From Notospermus geniculatus (lineage: Eukaryota; Nemertea; Pilidiophora; Heteronemertea; Lineidae), in contig NMRB01000452.1 in the NCBI GenBank assembly GCA_002633025.1, positions 110,442 through 174,441 of the forward strand: 64,000 nt of DNA, given 5' to 3'. This document shows, piece after piece, positions 1 to 11,139 of this stretch. The notes below the pieces were generated by a model. It saw nothing but the letters and a program-made list of their open reading frames with translations. It ran no database searches and was not told where the DNA came from. The stretch's first letter is position 1. Each line of letters starts with the position of its first letter. The position numbers and the translations under genes were made by a program.

Positions 1-1005
1 CACTGAAAGAAATTTCCTCGTCAGGATGAGTACTTTAGGGTACTAACAGGTCCGTCTCCCAGACGAGTAGAAAGGTACTCATAATGATATTCTATTTCTT
101 CTCATACTGAGTAGATAAATACTCATAATGAGTTGGTAAATATTCTCGTATGGGATGTATGGCTTCTCATATCAAGTACCAAATAGTACTCATTCTGAGT
201 ACTTGGGTACTCAAGGTGAGTAACAGAGGATGCTCACCTGAGTACCATTGGGATACTAATTTTGAGAAGTTTTGGCTCCTCCAAAATGAGCTGCCCCTTT
301 CTTCCACTGTGTGATTGAGTGGGACACTCTTGGCGATCGAAAAACCCTGATCAGGGGACTCTGTTTGGCTGAGTAAGCCGTAACATTTAAGTTACTACAA
401 ATACTACAGACGGGAGTCAAGAATTTCTTTCAAGTAAAGTTTATGACATTTGTGGTTCAGATCAGCATCATTTCCGAAAAGTTTAGTATCCACAAAAATA
501 ATGAGCGAGGTTTGTTTTACAAACTTTTGTTGTTACCATGTTAGTATTGGAGGCAGCGACATTCTTATATGCCATAACTTTTAGGCACTAGGTTCTCTTT
601 ATTTCCATGCTTGATTTTTCGCTTCCACGACTTTTCTGTGGCATCGGGAAACCGTTCTCCATGAAATCGCGTCAGAAGCAGTAGAGTGTTACATTATGTG
701 TCCAAGCTGGTCGACCTACCTCAAACCGCAAGATTTTTTTAGCCCCAAACCATGCAAAAGGTATGAAACCATGCAAAAGGTATGTGTAAGTACTGCACCC
801 TGGGTACTCAAGATGAGACAGAATAAGGTACCTATCGTGCGTACGCTGCAGTACTCATTGTGAGTAGCAAGAGTACTCAAACGTGTTATCCTATGCTATG
901 AGTATAATGGGTAATCAGAATGAGTACATAGAGTACTCTTAATGAGATGAATATAGTATGAGTACCCCAAAGGTACTCAATCTGAGAAGGGATTATTTTT
1001 CAGTG
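1..1005. mobile_element. Non-autonomous TIR element with subterminal TACTCA/GAGTA arrays
   Basis: The left end reads CACTGAAAGAAATTTCC and the right end reads TTATTTTTCAGTG, so the termini are inverted copies starting CACTGAAA. Two zones, about 1-290 and 785-1000, are packed with short words of the form GAGTACT, AGTACTC and TACTCAxxxTGAG at irregular 15-35 bp spacing. The middle (300-780) lacks them and has no coding frame. Subterminal short-motif arrays are usually read as transposase binding sites. The left boundary coincides with the window start, so a target-site duplication cannot be tested. The superfamily is uncertain. The TIR start and layout resemble the elements at 6160-6458 and 35872-36946. 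Confidence 0.6.
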
Positions 1006-1117
1006 TGCCAGGGGGCTTGTTTTGCGGTTGTCTAAGCTTGTGATTCATACAAGCGATGTGAACGTAGAATGGATACCCTCATGATACTTGAGTTTGCTCA
1101 AGACAAAGAGGAGGAAC

Positions 1118-1553
1118 CAGGCGCGTGTCCAGGATTTCGAGTAGATGGGGGTCCAGGGGGATCGAGGGTCATCGATGATGGAGGCGAAGGGGGAGCGCCG
1201 GGGAGCGCGAGGGGGTGTTCCCGCGCGCAAAGGAAATTTTGTGAAATTTGCACACCGAAGACGCCATTTCCCAGCATTTCAGCCTTGAACATGTCTTGAC
1301 CGAGTGAACCTGGTCGCATCTGCCACACCCAACACCGGCTCATGGGCTTTGAACTAGGCCTATAGCGGGTACCACATCTATTATAATATCAGAGCAGGGT
1401 CCGCAGTTTCGTGAACCCGCTAGACCCTTCACCTACTTGCTGCCATCCATGTCATTAATGCTTGTTTGAAGTGGTAACAGGTAAAAAATCAATGGTCTGC
1501 GCGAGCAGGGGGGGGGTCCGGGCCCCCTGGACCCCCCTCTGGACACGCGCCTG
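1118..1553. mobile_element. Small DNA element with TIR CAGGCGCGTGTCCAG and GGAAC target duplication
   Basis: CAGGCGCGTGTCCAG at the left end is matched in inverse by CTGGACACGCGCCTG at the right end, and both arms also carry GGGGGTCCAGGGGG. The five bases GGAAC flank the element on both sides (1113-1117 and 1554-1558), as expected for a target-site duplication. There is no protein-coding capacity. The small reading frames across it are G/C-rich chance frames. Confidence 0.55.
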
Positions 1554-1834
1554 GGAACTGGACAACGAAGTACACAGGGAAAGAACTGCCGGAAGCTAAT
1601 TTCTTGAGATGCTCGGAATTTCCTAATGGATATTTTGATGGCTACTTGGTCTTATCAGTGAAGACCTACGTCGACCAACCCGACGGATGAATGCACTTAC
1701 ACCACGCCAGCAACTGGCCATAACTCTTCAATTTTACGCGAATGGGGCATTTCAACAGTCGTCTAGCCTAAACAGCGAATATCCATTCAGACGTTATGAC
1801 ATGATGGTCTCAACAAATAATGCGGTCGCGATAT

Positions 1835-1995
1835 ACGTTTAATCACCCGTTGGACTTGATTAGCTAGACGGACATCCCTCCGTAAATTGTTCGACATTCT
1901 GATAAACACTTGTCAAACTGTTGTCTTACACATGTTTAGGCTTAAACAAATCGAAGCTAGACAGGCGAAAACACCTTTTATAAGATCGGGCCAAA
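1835..1995 (+). repeat. Dispersed repeat, inverted copy at 49090-49245
   Basis: About 160 bp here match the reverse complement of 49090-49245. Shared landmarks are TTGGACTTGA near GCTAGACGGAC, the stretch GTTGTCTTACA, GTTTAGGCTTAAACAA, and GACAGGCGAAAACACCTTTTATAA. The flanking sequences do not match, so this is a dispersed repeat rather than one long inversion. Its class is not recognised. Confidence 0.6.
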
Positions 1996-2105
1996 GTGTC
2001 TTACAGGTAGTTTGTGCTCGAGACAGCGTTACGTTGTCTTCAATCTCAACTTTGCTGAAATCATCAGAAACATTATATTATACTATACCATGCTTTGCAT
2101 TGTAG

Positions 2106-3083
2106 GAATATAATATTATTCAGTATCAGTTAAATATTCGGGTGCTTTTTTTGCCTCCGCTAAATCTTTCGGAGATTCAATTCTGGTTTTTCGATCGCAT
2201 AACAGGATATTTTGTTGCAGTTCAAAGCTCCGAAACGGCTCCAGTTATTATCCTGTCAACTTATCGGTTAGCAAACAAACTATTCGGCCTTTCCAGGAAA
2301 TACAACGTTCCGCTGATAAGAGGAATATTTGGATACACATGTTTTGGGAAATATTTTGTTTTACAAGTCAAGAAAGGGGATGGTTCGTTCGTGTCTCACT
2401 TGTACGATCTAAGGAATGGTACCCTTCGGGGAAGCCTGGTCATACCCGCAAAAAACGTATGTTCAAGAATTCCCGAATCTACCATGTCTTTTTGGTTTGG
2501 GTCGACACTCGTCATCTGGTGCCATGTCAATGGTGATGTTAAAGCCACAATTTATGACATAAAAATATCTGAATCGATTTTATTTGACAAACGCACAGCA
2601 GTGTCTTTGACCGTAAGAGAAATTTGTGTTTGTGATGACTTCATTGCTTCCTTCGAATTAGTTATTCACGGGTACGAGTATTTGATGGTCGCGTGTGGTC
2701 CTAGGAGGGGATACCAGCCATTCACACACAAAGTACAGCATCTTAATTGGATAGGTACTTTCAAAAGAGTTGGAGCAAAATTTATTAACTGGCTGGGTGT
2801 GTGTCTCCCTTGCGTAATTGCTTTTCCAGGTCCTATGGCCATTTGTTTTCGAGAAACTGCCAATCCCCTGCATAGCCTGGCGAAAATTTCACCTGGACGA
2901 AGCGCATTTGATGAAATTCAAGTCCAGTTTCCACGTATCGCTGACACCAACATTAGACACTTCGGATTTAATGCACAGGACGGGGCAATACTTCACTTCA
3001 TACGACAAAAACATACGAGTGGAACCTTCATAAAACTAGTTGAAGTATTTCGCGGGGTTCCTAAAGGAGGCAGGTCTGTTTAG
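2106..3083 (+). CDS. Orphan exon-sized open frame, hypothetical protein
   Basis: An open frame of about 325 codons runs from just after an in-frame stop at 2103 to TAG at 3081-3083. There is no in-frame ATG in roughly its first third (the first clear Met lies near STMSFWFG), so if real it is a 3' exon with its start elsewhere. Weak acceptor-like AG positions lie at 2122 and 2128. The protein alternates short hydrophobic strands with polar turns and is rich in Phe, Ile and Val, a texture compatible with a beta-propeller or beta-sandwich. I recognise no family motif, signal peptide or membrane helix. It ends in VFRGVPKGGRSV. The length and strand-like pattern argue for a real or recently lost coding exon, but function cannot be assigned. 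Confidence 0.45.
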   Translation, partial: EYNIIQYQLNIRVLFLPPLNLSEIQFWFFDRITGYFVAVQSSETAPVIILSTYRLANKLFGLSRKYNVPLIRGIFGYTCFGKYFVLQVKKGDGSFVSHLYDLRNGTLRGSLVIPAKNVCSRIPESTMSFWFGSTLVIWCHVNGDVKATIYDIKISESILFDKRTAVSLTVREICVCDDFIASFELVIHGYEYLMVACGPRRGYQPFTHKVQHLNWIGTFKRVGAKFINWLGVCLPCVIAFPGPMAICFRETANPLHSLAKISPGRSAFDEIQVQFPRIADTNIRHFGFNAQDGAILHFIRQKHTSGTFIKLVEVFRGVPKGGRSV

Positions 3084-3145
3084 TGAGAATATACTTGAAC
3101 CTGTAACTGATTATCATGGATCGAAGTGAGTGAAATTAGATCCCA

Positions 3146-3251
3146 GGGCCCGTATGCATGAAGTTGGACTAACCTTATTATGTATAACTTCAACTTATAA
3201 CGCTAAATTATACCTGGAGTAAGCTTATTCCACATTTATTCATACAGGCCG
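3146..3251. mobile_element. Short MITE, TIR GGGCCCGTATGCATGAA
   Basis: The left end GGGCCCGTATGCATGAAGTT is answered by TTTATTCATACAGGCC at the right end. The interior is A/T-rich with inverted pieces (ACTTCAACTTATAA). The terminal pattern GGGCC-GTATGCAT resembles the larger MITE at 59668-60655, so the two may share a transposase source. Confidence 0.5.
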
Positions 3252-5450
3252 TGATATTTTACCGGTGTATAGCCCTATGTTTGCCTGATATTGATTATTT
3301 TGAAACATATATATGAGAACAAAACTCATTGTCAATCTAAAGCGTGATTCATTGGCGCACGGATCCGGTCCGTTTCCAGTCCGTTTGCCCCTAGTTTTCC
3401 TGATACGACAAAGCAAAAGTCAATTTGATTGATTTTTTACGGACTTTATTCGGACAAAATCCATTTGATCGATCCACAATCGACGCTTAGATCAACCGTC
3501 GTGGTACGTGAACCACTGACCTTTGTATCTACGAAACGTGGTGGTGAGAGCCAGCTCATACGTCCTCGCTGACCGCTAGGCCTGGGAAGGATTCTTTGCT
3601 CGGCACGCTGGTTCCAAACCAAGCCTTTTATGTTGATGTCAGGTCGCACTACCATTGCCTATGCTGCGACAGAACAGTCGGCATCAAGTGAAGAAATTAC
3701 GGTCAGGTCGCAACGGAGAAATTGTATGCGCTCATCGTGGAACAGGCGGTATCTGCACGCAGGGAATCGTAAATTGAGTCAGGTCCACTGCGAATGGAGT
3801 ACGCTCGTCGGGATGACACAGAAGTTGAATAGGTTCAACTCTTGCGATTCATGATGTTTTTTGATCGGCGACTGATCGCGATCGTCGTAAACGCAATTGC
3901 AGTAGTCACACCATATCGGCGACTGATTTGTTCCATGCGGTCGTGCCTCAGACACAGTGTGATCCGGAAAAGTCAGTCGGCGCCTGTTCTGTGCCATCGC
4001 AAAGTCAACCAGACATCAGCATTAAAGAGGCCGCCTCGCCTTCAGAACTCCGAGTGCAGTAAGGATGTACTTATTTTTATTTAAAAAGTTAAGGAATAGG
4101 CCCTAATGATCAAATGGAAGATTATTTTTCAAATACATTCTTTGATCACAATAAATCAAAGTCGTCTCCGATAGGGCCTATATGCAAATTTTCGATCCCA
4201 CACTGGGGTCTTCTTCAGGTACTTTCAAGTCAAAATTCCTGAAGTGAGTGAGCTAGATCCTGAGTGTGGACAGTCATAATGAGGAAGCCCTGAAAAACGG
4301 TTGGGATACTTTCTTTGATCAAATGTGTTACTTCATACAACAATCAGGTTTTAAGACGTTTTGTTTATAATCCTATTCAATACCACTACTGCGATTAATT
4401 CAATAACAGCTCTGCACAGACCCTTTTCGTATCGGTTATTTGCATCAAGTGCCAATGGCAAGCATGAATGCCTCAAGCCTATTGGCCAGGGCCGACCGAA
4501 TCGAAACTCCGATAGCGAAGCCGGCGATAGTGCCCTTAACAACGCCTATCATACTGATAGTGTACCAGCGTTGGGTAAATGGCCGAATCCAAACGCTGTT
4601 AGCGCGCCGGTAGTCCATGCCACTGGTAGGCTATCGGTAAGACCGTATCACGGACGGTATATAGGCCCTTTCCTTGAACCAAGGTTGGTCTATAAATATC
4701 CCTCGCCACGAAATCTATTTTGATTCCTTTGTAAGTTGTGCAACTAGGACACTTTGAGGGCACGGACTGTTGTGCAATATACGGTATAGTGCTCTTACGT
4801 TCACCCTTTCTGTCCATTCTGTGCCAGTCTGCGCCAAAGACAAGTCAAAGCCGAAACGAAATCGTGCTGTTGATTATTCGGAGGCCGAAAAACGTCTTAT
4901 CATGAGGCTGTTTAGCCATAATGTGACGTCGACGGCCAAACACTCCGCAAAAAAATATAGGTTTAGGGAATCGATATTGGCTGAAAAAAGTCTTTATCGA
5001 TATATTCCTCGTAGGGATTGCAGCAGTTTCTAAACAGACCCATTCTGTACCCACAGTCAACGACGCCCATCGCCACGTCACCTTCAACATGCCACATACT
5101 CTTGGAAGTGGTCAACGGATACCACTAACAGCGCGCTAAAGGAGGTCCCGACCGCCTACAGCGAAACAGCTTTCCGATGCCTATCTGTGACGTAATTGAT
5201 AGCCTAACAAAGTTTCTATTCGGTGTCCCTATCAACGCCGGTAGCTACCGGAGTTTATAGAACCAAAGAAACGAGCAAATCCAAAATGTGATATTCATAT
5301 CTATATATTACACTATATACACGGTACAAACGTTTTCGGCAGCATCCTGCTAGCCCTCATCAGGTAAAATGAGAAATATTACAAATTGAAGAAAGACTGG
5401 AGCATTAACATAACAGCAATAATACAATTAGTAACTCTGTTGGGGGTGAT
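3252..5450. other. Intergenic stretch without recognisable gene
   Basis: Only short overlapping frames on both strands are present, none with family motifs. GATCGA-type words around 3455-3490 and 3860-3890 are locally enriched. A frame at 4770-5033 has a Lys/Arg-rich middle, but I recognise nothing in it. Confidence 0.4.
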
Positions 5451-5972
5451 TTAAAAGATCCCCAAGAAGAAGAAAGACCCTTGTTGAGCCAGCTGTTTGT
5501 TCAGGGCTGGCTTTTGTTCTTTAATCAGTAACGCCTCCTTAATCCTCAGCACATAATCCGACTGGGCATTAGTCAACACGGAGAAGTTGTCAATGTTTGC
5601 GTTTACTTTGCAAGTGTGACAATCCTTCAGATGGTCCAGGATGGCAGATCTGTCCGAAAAGTGTTCAGACACCCTAGTAGCCAAGTGACGTTTGGTCTTA
5701 CCAATGTAAGACAAGTTCCTATCACAGGAACTTTGGAATTTATAAACTACTTTGGCTCTTAGAGTGACTGGTGTTGCACTTTTCAGAGAAAAATATCTGC
5801 CAACCCGGAATGATCGAAAGGTTACCTTTACATTCACGCCAACAGACCTGAAAATTGACAGCAAGCGTTTCTTGAAATTTAAAGAAGGGTGACCTGTATA
5901 GGGTATAGTAATGATAGGGGTATATTCAAGATCTACAGGGACAGTTTTTTCACAAGGTTGNCCATCGAACAT
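5451..5972 (-). pseudogene. Penelope-like element, 3' coding fragment with GIY-YIG endonuclease
   Basis: The translated minus strand (about 170 residues) ends in a GIY-YIG-type nuclease module: the YKFQSSCDRNLSYIGKTKRHL block, then TRVSEHFS, AILDHL followed by CHTC, NFSVLTNAQSDYVLRIKEAL, and a terminal LLIKEQKPALNKQ. In Penelope-like retroelements this module lies C-terminal to the reverse transcriptase and makes the target nick. Here only the RT-endonuclease linker and the nuclease remain, and the 5' side fades out past one ambiguous base (N at 5961). Related fragments follow at 6459 and 6698. The same nuclease module also occurs in other mobile genes, but the linker and C-terminus fit Penelope/Neptune types best. 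Confidence 0.7.
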
Positions 5973-6159
5973 CGAAAATCGAGTGTCAAATGCCTCGTGG
6001 GAACTTATTTTTAATCACCTATATGTGCGTAAAAAGCATTCATGTCATTTTCGCTTTACTTATAATTCCAAAGGGGAACGATTTTGAATACAACTACCAA
6101 CAACTCAAGAAATAAATCTACAACAGGTATTACAAAGGCGCAAGCGCTCTCTTACTAAC

Positions 6160-6458
6160 ATCCTGGGATTACCAAATCTGTGAAAAAATATTAGTCCTGT
6201 AAAATGACAGGAAGTCCTGTAAAATGACGGGAAGCGCAGTATATCAACAGTACAGACCGTAAATTTATTGTTAAAATTATGAAGCTACCGTTAAACTACA
6301 GAAGCTCCGTCATTTTACAAAGGTACTTGTCAATATATCACGAAACCCGTTATTCAACAGAAATATCTGTTTAACAAGAGATTTTTTTGAGTATTTATGA
6401 ATTACAGCACGATTCTGTAAAATATTTTCTGTAAAATCTTCTGTTTTTTCTAACAGTG
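6160..6458. mobile_element. Element with CTGTAAAAT/ATTTTACAG arrays, right end inserted in the Penelope-like copy
   Basis: The right end, read inward, is CACTGTTAGAAAAAACAGAA. It adjoins TTTTGTTCTTTAATCAG, a sequence that also occurs inside the neighbouring Penelope-like fragment. The body repeats CTGTAAAAT, GTAAAATGAC and their inverses many times. The left end is not clear, and I place it near GGGATTACCAAATCTGTGAA. The layout (CACTG-like terminus plus arrays of one short word) is like that of 1-1005. Confidence 0.45.
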
Positions 6459-6655
6459 TTTTGTTCTTTAATCAGTAACGCCTCCTTAATTCTCAGCACA
6501 TAATCCGACTGGGCATTAGTCAACACCGAGAAGTTGTCAATGTTTGCGTTTACTTTGCAAGTGTGACAATCCAGATGGTCCAGGATGGCAGATCTGTCCG
6601 AAAAGTGTTCAGACACCCTAGTAGCCAAGTGACGTTTGGTCTTACCAATGTACTG
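6459..6655 (-). pseudogene. Penelope-like GIY-YIG fragment, second copy
   Basis: This repeats about 200 bp of the preceding copy (TRVSEHFS through LLIKEQ in translation) at near identity, with one 4-bp loss next to the CHTC motif that breaks the frame. It stops just before CTTACCAATGTA, where a short run of ACTGAAAACAGACTGAA words begins. Confidence 0.65.
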
Positions 6656-6697
6656 ACTGAAAACAGACTGAAGACTCTTAGACTGAAAACATTCTCA

Positions 6698-6995
6698 ACC
6701 CTGTGAAAAAACTGTCCCTGTAGATCTTGAATATACCCCCATTATTACTATACCCTATACAGGTCACCCTTCTTTAAATTTCAAGAAACGCTTGCTGTCA
6801 ACTTTCAGGTCTGTTGGCGTGAATGTAAAGATAACCTTTCGATCATTCCGGGTTGGCAGATACTTTTTTCTGAAAAGTGCAACACCAGTCAGTCTAAGAG
6901 CCAAAGTAGTTTATAAATTCCAAAGTTCCTGTGATAGGAACTTGTCTTACATTGGTAAGACCAAACGTCACTTGCCTACTAGGGTGTCTGAAAAA
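6698..6995 (+). pseudogene. Penelope-like fragment in inverted orientation
   Basis: The plus-strand translation gives STFRSVGVNVKITFRSF, then a block corresponding to YKFQSSCDRNLSYIGKTK, closely matching the minus-strand copy at 5720-5955. Opposing copies separated by 40 bp make a head-on inverted pair. The frame then runs into unrelated sequence at TRVSEKTL, so the nuclease is cut in half. Confidence 0.65.
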
Positions 6996-7000
6996 ACTCT

Positions 7001-8280
7001 ACTGATGGCGTCCAGCATGTTTCTTTGTTCTCATACCGGGCATAGGCACAATACACACAGCCACATTCTCTGTCTGTTCCTGCTCCAGCTCACATCGATC
7101 TGTATAAAATCAATCCAATGTGCCGTACTTAAGTTGGAATCTCGACAGAATTGACAATGAAGTACACATTTCACGTTCGAAAGGGCCATACGGCAGACAC
7201 TATTGCTTTTCGTACACAAACATCAGTACGGAAAGGGGAGGGTTGGAGCCCTGTTCGGACGATGGCTGGACTCTCGCAGGTCATGATTACCTTTTGTAGT
7301 TCTGGATTCAGCTTGTGGGAGGCATGAGGGTATTTAGGTTGGCAATTCGGCATTAATATTGACAGCGGAGGGTGATGTTCAACAACCTTTGTTCTCGTTT
7401 CTCCCTGAGTCTTCTACATTCATGCAGTTCTTGTCATTACCGTTAAGGTTCAAGCAACACGAAGTCTAGTTGTTCCGGGTGACCATTTTGTGAACATCAA
7501 AAGTGTGTCGCCGGCTAAGCAATCTGGACTAGGAAATACTGACGAAGTTTTACTACTGTTTGGAACTTCAGTCCTGCATTTTATCAGATGAAGTAGGCCT
7601 ACTGCCTCAAAATGTCGACGTCATTCATTCAGATTGATCCAAACTGGGATCAGGTGTATCCTCCCAAGATGGATAATTTCATTCTAAAGGTTTTGCACGA
7701 TCTCCCATTGACTGTGGAGTCCTATGCCACAATGCTGACGGGTGTAACCACTGGCATATCCGACCAGAAGACATGTGCCTCCATTTTATGAGGAAGATTT
7801 TACTAACAACATTCAAGTTTCCGTGTGTACCACGTGATGGATCATGGCAGGTGAGGAACATATACCGTGGCTCAACTGCAGTTTGTAATTACTAGTATGG
7901 GAACGCTTTTTATTTTGGGCGAGTGTTGCAGTGGTACTATTTCGTAAAATTGGTAGGTCCCCTGAAAATCTGTGCAAGTCTCAGATTAGGGTTAAAGCAT
8001 GGTGATAAAATGCCACGAACAAGAGAGGGTCGGACGCTGATGATGCAATCTGGCTATTGTCCAAAACTAATGCATGCTTACCTGAATACCTACCCAACCT
8101 CTTTTCTTCTGCTAGTGGCACACTACGAAAACGGTTTTTAGCCGGTGTAACATGTTCCGGTGTTTCCTATCACTGTTTCCTCTTATTGTTTGGAAAACGC
8201 TTGCAGACAAATGACACATTTGTCTGTGTGTCCCCTTATTGCAAAGTTGCAGCTTATTCCGTCAGACATATGCAGTACTA
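7001..8280. other. No recognisable gene
   Basis: Only short frames without motifs are present. Codon texture and splice signals give no convincing exon. Confidence 0.4.
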
Positions 8281-8281
8281 G

Positions 8282-8486
8282 TGTCCCACTGGCGACTTTT
8301 TCCCACGACAAGGGGCGAATCTGAAGTCTGCGACATTCCCTCGACAAGCTGCGATATTTAGCATTAATATGTTTCGCATAGGATCATAGAGCCAGAGAAT
8401 CACTGCGAACATAGACGGCAGTCTACGAAGAGCTACGAATTTTTTATTCGCCCCTTGTCGCAGGCCAAAATTCGCCAGTGGGACAC
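8282..8486. mobile_element. MITE of about 205 bp, TIR TGTCCCACTGGCGA
   Basis: TGTCCCACTGGCGACTTTTT at the left is matched by TTCGCCAGTGGGACA at the right. Inside, ACGACAAGGGGCGAAT pairs with ATTCGCCCCTTGTCG, so almost the whole outer third of each arm can fold back. It is non-coding. Confidence 0.6.
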
Positions 8487-8897
8487 AAGTATGAGGGGAA
8501 CACTCACAGATGGGGAACATTCGAAAACATTACACCCCCGGTTAAGATTTCGCATGCTACTAGCGTTCCACATCGCTGAACGACGGAATGTGTTTTCTTT
8601 AGAAAACACGGCTTGACTTGCAATTTATCTTAGGGCAAAGGGTATACAGCTAAAACACCAGCCGAGGCCACTGCGGGTAAGTCGACCAATTTACCGCAAA
8701 CTATAAGGGACGACGTAGCTCAAATCAGCTGTCAATGGCATAAACCGTGGATAGAAGAATATGGATGAAATCGCCCATGGGGTAAAAACGGAAATTTGAG
8801 GACAATCCTATACATCATTGGGTTCTGAACGTAGTGCTATTGAAACACTCCACCCCACTTTCGTTCATTGAGCTAGTCAGAAGTAAGCGAACTCATT

Positions 8898-9018
8898 ATG
8901 GTTCCCGATCACTAAGATTGGGAACCACATTGTTTTTGGTCATGGTGTCTGTGTGTGTGTATGTGTGTCTGGTCTGTCACGACATCATACCTCATCTCCT
9001 TGAACACTTACAGCTTTG
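8898..9018 (+). repeat. GGTTCCCGATC repeat, copy 1 (inverted partner at 9160-9281)
   Basis: It starts with a small hairpin, GGTTCCCGATC then GATTGGGAACC, followed by the shared block CATTGTTTTTGGTCATG, a (TG/TC) simple-sequence run, and GGTCTGTCACG. The same order occurs inverted at 9160-9281. A terminal hairpin followed by a simple repeat suggests a small mobile repeat family. Confidence 0.55.
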
Positions 9019-9159
9019 ACAGATGAAAGCGTGACAGACAAAATATCAGGTCTGATATGTTGATTACATCATGATGGCGGCATCTGATGTTGAAAATGAT
9101 TAGCTCATTGGATTGTCCAGGTTGACAAACCTAGGGGTAGGATGTGTTACCAGGACTGT

Positions 9160-9281
9160 AGCTGTTGAAGGAGATAAGATATGAAGGCGTGACAGACCGG
9201 ACAGACCAGACACACAGACAGACAGACAGACGACATGACCAAAAACAATATGGTTCCCGATCTTGATGATCGGGAACCATA
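9160..9281 (-). repeat. GGTTCCCGATC repeat, copy 2, inserted in LINE sequence
   Basis: This is a reverse-strand copy of the repeat at 8898. Its hairpin end at 9251-9281 directly adjoins LINE reverse-transcriptase sequence, so it interrupts that LINE. CAGA/GACA runs replace the TG run of the other copy. Confidence 0.55.
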
Positions 9282-9284
9282 ATA

Positions 9285-10161
9285 ATCTATCACCTCGTTT
9301 ACCACCGTGCTGCATGTAGCAGTCGATAGACCCGCCTTCAAGCCAAACTGTCGATCTGAAGACTTAAACACCCCGTTATATTTACTCAAAAATACATAAT
9401 CAAGAAACTTTCCCAGTACACTAATAAGTGAAATACCCCTATAATTATCTGACAGATTAATCCATTTTCTGATGTTCTTAGGCATTGGAACCACAGTAGT
9501 TTTTTACAAAATCGCCGACACAATATCCATGTTTCACCATTGAGGACAATAACAAAGATATCAGAACTTTCAGCCTCTGACCTCCGTTAATCAAGTTATT
9601 ATGTTGTAATCACCACAATACTGTCACTCTTCCCTTTTTTAAGTCGCTTCATGCCCATTTCTACCTCTTGCAGACTGTGTCTAGCCCTGCACACATACCT
9701 ACAACACTGTTCCTTAATTCCCTTGTCGATGTCTTGCATCAACACTGTCATATCCCCCTCATCATATGACACAGAATTATAGATTCGATTAAATTTCTCA
9801 GAAAACACTTGGCAAATTGCCTCTGATCCCTCCACATTATCCATGGTCGTTGGTAAGACATTACTTCCTGTTTTGATCTTTTTCACCTCTTTCCAAAACT
9901 CTCGACTATTTTTATGTTGCATTTTTGTGGCCAACTTCTCGGTCGACGACCTTTCCTTATTTTGTTTGACCTTTCTAACCGCATAATGATAGGCTGCCCT
10001 TGTCCTTCGACGTATATCTGCTATTACCCCATTATGCAGTCGCCCATTTTCGGCCCATATTGTATGCCAAAAATGGGCTTTTCTTTATAATCCTTCGCCT
10101 GATCATTCCAGTCTGCTATGCCACTACTTTGGTTCGGTTTGTTTAAACCGAAATCGTTGCC
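9285..10161 (-). pseudogene. LINE ORF2 fragment (pre-RT and RT start)
   Basis: The minus-strand translation gives an upstream segment containing REFWKEVKKIKTG and VEMGMKRLKKGKSDSI, then an RT start with NYRGISLISVLGKFLDYV and a degenerate FGLKAGLSTATCS block. These are the standard LINE segments: a linker with a KxGKSDG-like block, then the first RT motifs. Frames are broken, and the copy is cut downstream by the GGTTCCCGATC repeat. It is split upstream by the block 10165-12848, beyond which more of the same element appears at 12849-12965. The clade cannot be fixed from this piece. Confidence 0.65.
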
Positions 10162-10164
10162 TTA

Positions 10165-10829
10165 AGCCGCTCTCACACGTGCGACAATTTGCCTGCGATT
10201 GTATTTTTTACGACACGCAAACAATCGCAGAGATTGTCGCAGATTAGTCGCAGAGGTATCGCAGAATTGTCGTAAACCTGACGATAATCAGCGTTTTTTG
10301 CGTTCACTTGCGACAATTAGCGACAATCATGCGCCAATTTTCTAATTTCTAAATCTTTTCCCGCTGAACTATCGTATAAATACTGCGACAGTTTGCGACA
10401 ATATTGTCGCAGCTTACCACGCATTATCGCATATTATTCCCAATAAACGTGGGATATACGATAAGAAGGCGACAGTCTGCGGTTATTTTCGACAAATCTG
10501 CGACCCAAAAATTATACCTGCAGTCCGTCTGTCGCACCTAATCGGAATATTTGCGACAACTTGTGGTTGTAAGTCTGCGACAAATCAACACCGATAATTA
10601 GCGGTTATCAGCGACAACTTGCGGTTATCAGCGATATTTTGCGACAAATCTGCGATTGCTTTGCGATAAGTGTGCGACAAGGTTTAATTTTTTGAACAAT
10701 TCCAAAACTTCACGAGGACATGCGATTGCCTGCAATATTATCGCAAGGTCTTCGATAGTTTGCGTTCATTTGCGACAGTACACCATCGCAATGAAACGCA
10801 GGCCAACTGTCGCACGTGTGAGAGCGGCT
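10165..10829 (+). mobile_element. MITE of about 665 bp, TIR AGCCGCTCTCACACGTGCGA, TTA target duplication
   Basis: The termini AGCCGCTCTCACACGTGCGA and its inverse TCGCACGTGTGAGAGCGGCT are very well matched, with TTA on both sides (10162-10164 and 10830-10832). The interior is saturated with TGCGACAA, GCGATTGT and TTGCGACA words in both orientations and is non-coding. The 3-bp T-A-rich duplication fits PIF/Harbinger-type MITEs. A second copy in the same orientation starts 174 bp downstream. Confidence 0.75.
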
Positions 10830-10860
10830 TTACTCGCATTTAGGCAAGCCTCAATAAAGC

Positions 10861-11003
10861 GGCGAATCCACTGTGGCGATTTTGGCTTGAGACGGGGTTT
10901 CGTTCCCTTGCGGTTACCTTATATGGTAATCGGAAGTCCTTATAAGGTAATCTCAAGGGAACGCAACCCCGTCTCAAGCCAAAGTCAAGTGGATCACCCG
11001 CTA
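10861..11003. mobile_element. Hairpin element of about 143 bp between two MITE copies
   Basis: The left arm (GGCGAATCCACTGTGGCGAT, GGCTTGAGACGGGGTT, TCGTTCCCTTG, GTTACCTTAT) is answered in reverse by the right arm (ATAAGGTAATCTCAAGGGAA, AACCCCGTCTCAAGCC, GTGGATCACCCGC). The arms span nearly the whole element, with a loop near TCGGAAGTCC. Confidence 0.65.
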
Positions 11004-11139
11004 AGCCGCTCTCACACGTGCGACAATTTGCCTGCGATTGTATTTTTTTACGATACGCAAACAATCGCAGAGATTGTCGCAGATTTGTCGCAGAGGTATC
11101 GCAGAATTGTCGTTAACCTAACGATAATCAGCGGTTTTT

